From: an uncultured Maribacter sp.
GTDB taxonomy: Bacteria; Bacteroidota; Bacteroidia; Flavobacteriales; Flavobacteriaceae
Length of the DNA: 9,340 nt
Direction of reading: 5' to 3'
NCBI GenBank assembly: GCA_905479535.1
Contig: CAJQMW010000367.1
Coordinates: 1-9,340 of the forward strand
Shown here: positions 7,703 through 9,340 of the stretch, one piece after another
Numbering within the stretch: the first letter of the stretch is position 1
Layout: every line of letters begins with the position of its first letter
Translations under genes and position numbers: made by a program
Notes under the pieces: generated by a model
What the model was told of the DNA's origin: nothing
Database searches by the model: none
The model's input: only the letters and a program-made list of their open reading frames with translations

Positions 7703-7728
7703 TCTATTGAATTGATTAAAAAAAATCG

Positions 7729-8658
7729 CTAGTTATTTACTAAATTCAATTTCTTGTATTCCTGTAAAATTGGTCTTGAGGCCATTCCTTTAGAGATGAT
7801 GCGTTCCACCCGTTTCCTTTCATCACCTATCAAAGGTAAGCGCGGTGCCCTGACCCTCTCGGTTCCAATGCCGGTTGCGACTTCGGCCATTTTTATGTTC
7901 TGAACGAGTTGTGGATTAATATCCAGTTCCAACAAGGGCAAGAACCATCGATAAATCTCCAGTGCCGCTTTAATTCTACCCGCCTTGGCCAGTTCATAGA
8001 TAGCACAGGTTTCCGCTGGAAAGGCACACACTAGTCCGGCCACCCAACCATCGGCACCCATAAGAATACTTTCCAATCCTAAAGTATCCACTCCGGTCAG
8101 GACCTTTAACCTATCCCCAAATCTCGATTTTATTCTCGTTACGTTGGATATATCCCTGGTGGACTCTTTTACCGCTGTTATATTTTCGCACTTCAAGAGT
8201 TCTTCGAACATGTCCAACGTCACTTCAATCCCATAATCTATTGGATTGTTATAAATCATGATGGGTAAACTTGTACTATTGGCAACTTCCTGAAAATAGG
8301 TCACTGTTTCATAATCGTTGGCCTTGTAACGCATGGGTGGTAACATCATCAAACCTTTCGCACCACATTCTTCCGCAACTTCGGCGGCATGTACGGCGCC
8401 CTTTGTGGTCTGCTCCGCAATATTTATAATCACGGGCACGGCATCCTGTACAATTTTGACGGTTTCCTTGATAAGCGTTTTCTTCTCTTCATAGGTTAAC
8501 GTACTAGCTTCACCCAGCGTTCCTCCAAGAATAATTCCAGACACCCCGGCATCTAGTTGTGCTTCAATATTGACTTTGAACATTTTCAAATCCAATGTGT
8601 CTGCTGCAGTAAATTTTGTGGTAACGGCAGGCATCACCCCTTTCCATTGTAAACTCAT
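7729..8658 (-). CDS. DapA-family lyase, probable 1-pyrroline-4-hydroxy-2-carboxylate deaminase
   Basis: The 309-residue protein has the dihydrodipicolinate synthase/N-acetylneuraminate lyase TIM-barrel fold. The Schiff-base lysine is Lys164 in ITAVKEST, and the catalytic tyrosine is Tyr136 in IMIYNNP. The substrate-carboxylate loop reads GTLGE (46-50) instead of the GTTGE of true dihydrodipicolinate synthases, so a lysine-biosynthesis role is unlikely. In this operon it should convert 1-pyrroline-4-hydroxy-2-carboxylate to 2-oxoglutarate semialdehyde with loss of ammonia, the HypD/LhpC step. It is the first gene of the minus-strand cluster, facing the AraC-type gene across 133 bases. Related family members act on keto-deoxy sugar acids and also feed 2-oxoglutarate semialdehyde, but the epimerase and D-amino-acid dehydrogenase make hydroxyproline the better fit. 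No Shine-Dalgarno site is seen; the leader is A/T-rich. Confidence 0.9.
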   Translation of the reverse strand: MSLQWKGVMPAVTTKFTAADTLDLKMFKVNIEAQLDAGVSGIILGGTLGEASTLTYEEKKTLIKETVKIVQDAVPVIINIAEQTTKGAVHAAEVAEECGAKGLMMLPPMRYKANDYETVTYFQEVANSTSLPIMIYNNPIDYGIEVTLDMFEELLKCENITAVKESTRDISNVTRIKSRFGDRLKVLTGVDTLGLESILMGADGWVAGLVCAFPAETCAIYELAKAGRIKAALEIYRWFLPLLELDINPQLVQNIKMAEVATGIGTERVRAPRLPLIGDERKRVERIISKGMASRPILQEYKKLNLVNN

Positions 8659-8681
8659 TTTGAAAGTAATTTTAATTGAAA

Positions 8682-8689
8682 CAAAGTTA
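8682..8689 (-). promoter_or_regulatory. Candidate -7 promoter element of the hydroxyproline operon
   Basis: TAACTTTG on the minus strand is a perfect match to the Bacteroidota TAnnTTTG consensus. It would start transcription near 8676, leaving a leader of about 19 bases before the ATG at 8658. No TTTG is found at the usual 19-21 base distance upstream; the nearest is 13 bases away. A weak -33 box is what an activator-dependent promoter would show. Confidence 0.55.
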
Positions 8690-8717
8690 GTTAGGATAGT
8701 ACCAAAAGATTTCTCGC

Positions 8718-8769
8718 ATTTTAACCTTACATGAGACTATTTTAACCATAAATAGTCTTAATTTTAACA
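8718..8769. promoter_or_regulatory. Three direct repeats, probable AraC-type operator
   Basis: ATTTTAACC occurs at 8718-8726 and 8739-8747, and ATTTTAACA at 8761-8769. The copies start 21 and 22 bases apart, about two helical turns, which is the spacing known for direct half-sites of AraC-family activators. The proximal copy lies about 42-50 bases upstream of the inferred operon start site, so a bound activator would touch the promoter. The divergent AraC-type gene product is the obvious candidate ligand (inference). Confidence 0.55.
8734..8758. repeat. Inverted repeat with 9-base arms
   Basis: AGACTATTT at 8734-8742 and AAATAGTCT at 8750-8758 are perfect complements around a 7-base spacer. 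It overlaps the middle direct repeat. It could be an operator for a dimeric regulator such as a Crp-type protein, or a small hairpin in the divergent transcripts. Confidence 0.5.
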
Positions 8770-8791
8770 GTGAAGCTAATTTAAATGCAAC

Positions 8792-9340
8792 ATGAAGGTA
8801 TATCCTTTTGAAATACCAAAGCCCGTTTCCGAAAATTTAACGGTTCAGGTGGATAAGGAATATAAGTTTTTTGATAGGCTTCACCAACACAAGGAAATTC
8901 AAATCAGTTTGTTGGTCAAGGGTACAGGTAAATTAATAATTGGAGACAGCGTCCATAGTTATGAACAGGGCAATATGTTAATCGTCGGTAGTAGAATTCC
9001 ACATCTTTTTCAAAGTGCTACCTCAAAGGAACAATCGCATATGATTTCGCTATTCTTCACCAAAAACTCCTTTGGTTCTGAATTCTTTGAAATTCCCGAT
9101 GTAAAACAATTGTCATCTTTTTTTTACAAGTCCGATCAGTGTTTCAAAATTAATGCGCCAACGAAAGAATTATCAGAACTGATTAAGCAAATGCCCACAA
9201 GAGATAAATTGGACAGATTTATCCATTTTCTGCAGATTCTGAAAAAAATAGAGGAGTCCGAAATAGAGATACTAACAGGATTTAGGCATCCGAAAGCACT
9301 AAAATCTAATGAGGGAAAGCGTTTACAATCGGTCTTGGAA
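8792..9340 (+). CDS. AraC-family transcriptional regulator, 3' end outside window
   Basis: An open frame from ATG at 8792 continues past the window edge, giving 183 residues. The visible part is the N-terminal cupin-type sensor of Bacteroidota AraC regulators: HQHKEIQISLLVKGTGKLIIGD (31-52), then YEQGNMLIVGSRIPHLF (57-73), a helical linker to about 165, and NEGKRLQSVLE at the edge, which looks like the lead-in to the first helix of the AraC DNA-binding domain. The helix-turn-helix pair itself is not in the window, so the family call rests on the sensor. An alternative ATG at 8785 is out of frame and stops after eight codons. It is divergent from the hydroxyproline operon and is probably its activator, responding to hydroxyproline or a pathway intermediate (inference). 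Confidence 0.85.
   Translation, partial: MKVYPFEIPKPVSENLTVQVDKEYKFFDRLHQHKEIQISLLVKGTGKLIIGDSVHSYEQGNMLIVGSRIPHLFQSATSKEQSHMISLFFTKNSFGSEFFEIPDVKQLSSFFYKSDQCFKINAPTKELSELIKQMPTRDKLDRFIHFLQILKKIEESEIEILTGFRHPKALKSNEGKRLQSVLE

Larger units (their letters stand above)
8659..8791. promoter_or_regulatory. Divergent regulatory region between the operon and the araC-type gene
   Basis: This 133-base AT-rich region separates two outward-reading genes and must hold both promoters. It contains the operon -7 element, three direct repeats, one inverted repeat and a near-match -7 element for the regulator (TAATTTTA at 8759-8766 on the plus strand, 7 of 8 positions). That near-match overlaps the third repeat, so the regulator could also control its own gene (inference). 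Confidence 0.7.

Noticed and set aside
7714..7742. Intrinsic terminator after the deaminase gene
   Set aside because: A T8 run follows the stop on the minus strand, but the only stem before it is about four A/T-rich base pairs (TAGT/ACTA), too weak to call.
7729..8658. Dihydrodipicolinate synthase of lysine synthesis (dapA)
   Set aside because: The substrate loop reads GTLGE rather than GTTGE, and the gene heads a catabolic operon under a divergent AraC-type regulator.
1..9340. Mobile elements, CRISPR arrays, tRNA or rRNA genes
   Set aside because: No transposase or integrase motifs, no regularly spaced long repeats, and no tRNA-like or rRNA-like sequence were seen on either strand.

Overview
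The window reads as a chromosomal catabolic locus from a member of the Bacteroidota, most likely a marine Flavobacteriaceae. Supporting signs are the moderate-to-low GC content, A-rich leaders with few Shine-Dalgarno sites, matches to the Bacteroidota -7 promoter element (TAnnTTTG), a secreted lipoprotein-type mutarotase, and cupin-type AraC and Crp-like regulators of the kind common in this phylum. Genus assignment is not possible from the sequence alone.

Layout. Seven genes lie on the minus strand and read from right to left. One partial gene at the right edge reads the other way. In transcription order the minus-strand genes are: a dihydrodipicolinate-synthase-fold deaminase (8658-7729), a 93-base gap, an aldehyde dehydrogenase (7635-6049), a secreted DUF885 metallopeptidase-like protein (6042-4315), a 4-hydroxyproline 2-epimerase (4308-3301), an FAD-dependent D-amino-acid-type dehydrogenase (3299-2046), a lipoprotein aldose 1-epimerase (2012-828), and a small Crp/Fnr-type regulator (765-166). 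Spacing within the core is 6, 6, 1 and 33 bases, which indicates an operon. A divergent AraC-family regulator starts at 8792 and runs off the window at 9340.

Function. The four core enzymes make up the whole known route from trans-4-hydroxy-L-proline to 2-oxoglutarate: epimerisation to cis-4-hydroxy-D-proline, oxidation to 1-pyrroline-4-hydroxy-2-carboxylate, deamination to 2-oxoglutarate semialdehyde, and oxidation to 2-oxoglutarate. The two extra genes encode exported proteins, a peptidase-like protein and a sugar mutarotase. Neither is needed for free hydroxyproline. Their presence suggests, as inference, that the natural substrate is a hydroxyproline-containing peptide or glycoprotein such as collagen or an algal or plant cell-wall glycoprotein.

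Regulation. The 133-base divergent intergenic region (8659-8791) holds three near-identical 9-base direct repeats spaced 21 and 22 bases, directly upstream of a TAACTTTG -7 element for the operon. This is the arrangement expected of an AraC-type activator site. A perfect 9-base-arm inverted repeat overlaps the middle copy. A second perfect -7 match lies in front of the aldehyde dehydrogenase. The left edge (1-165) has no confident gene but holds a perfect 12-base palindrome and an unassigned short open frame.
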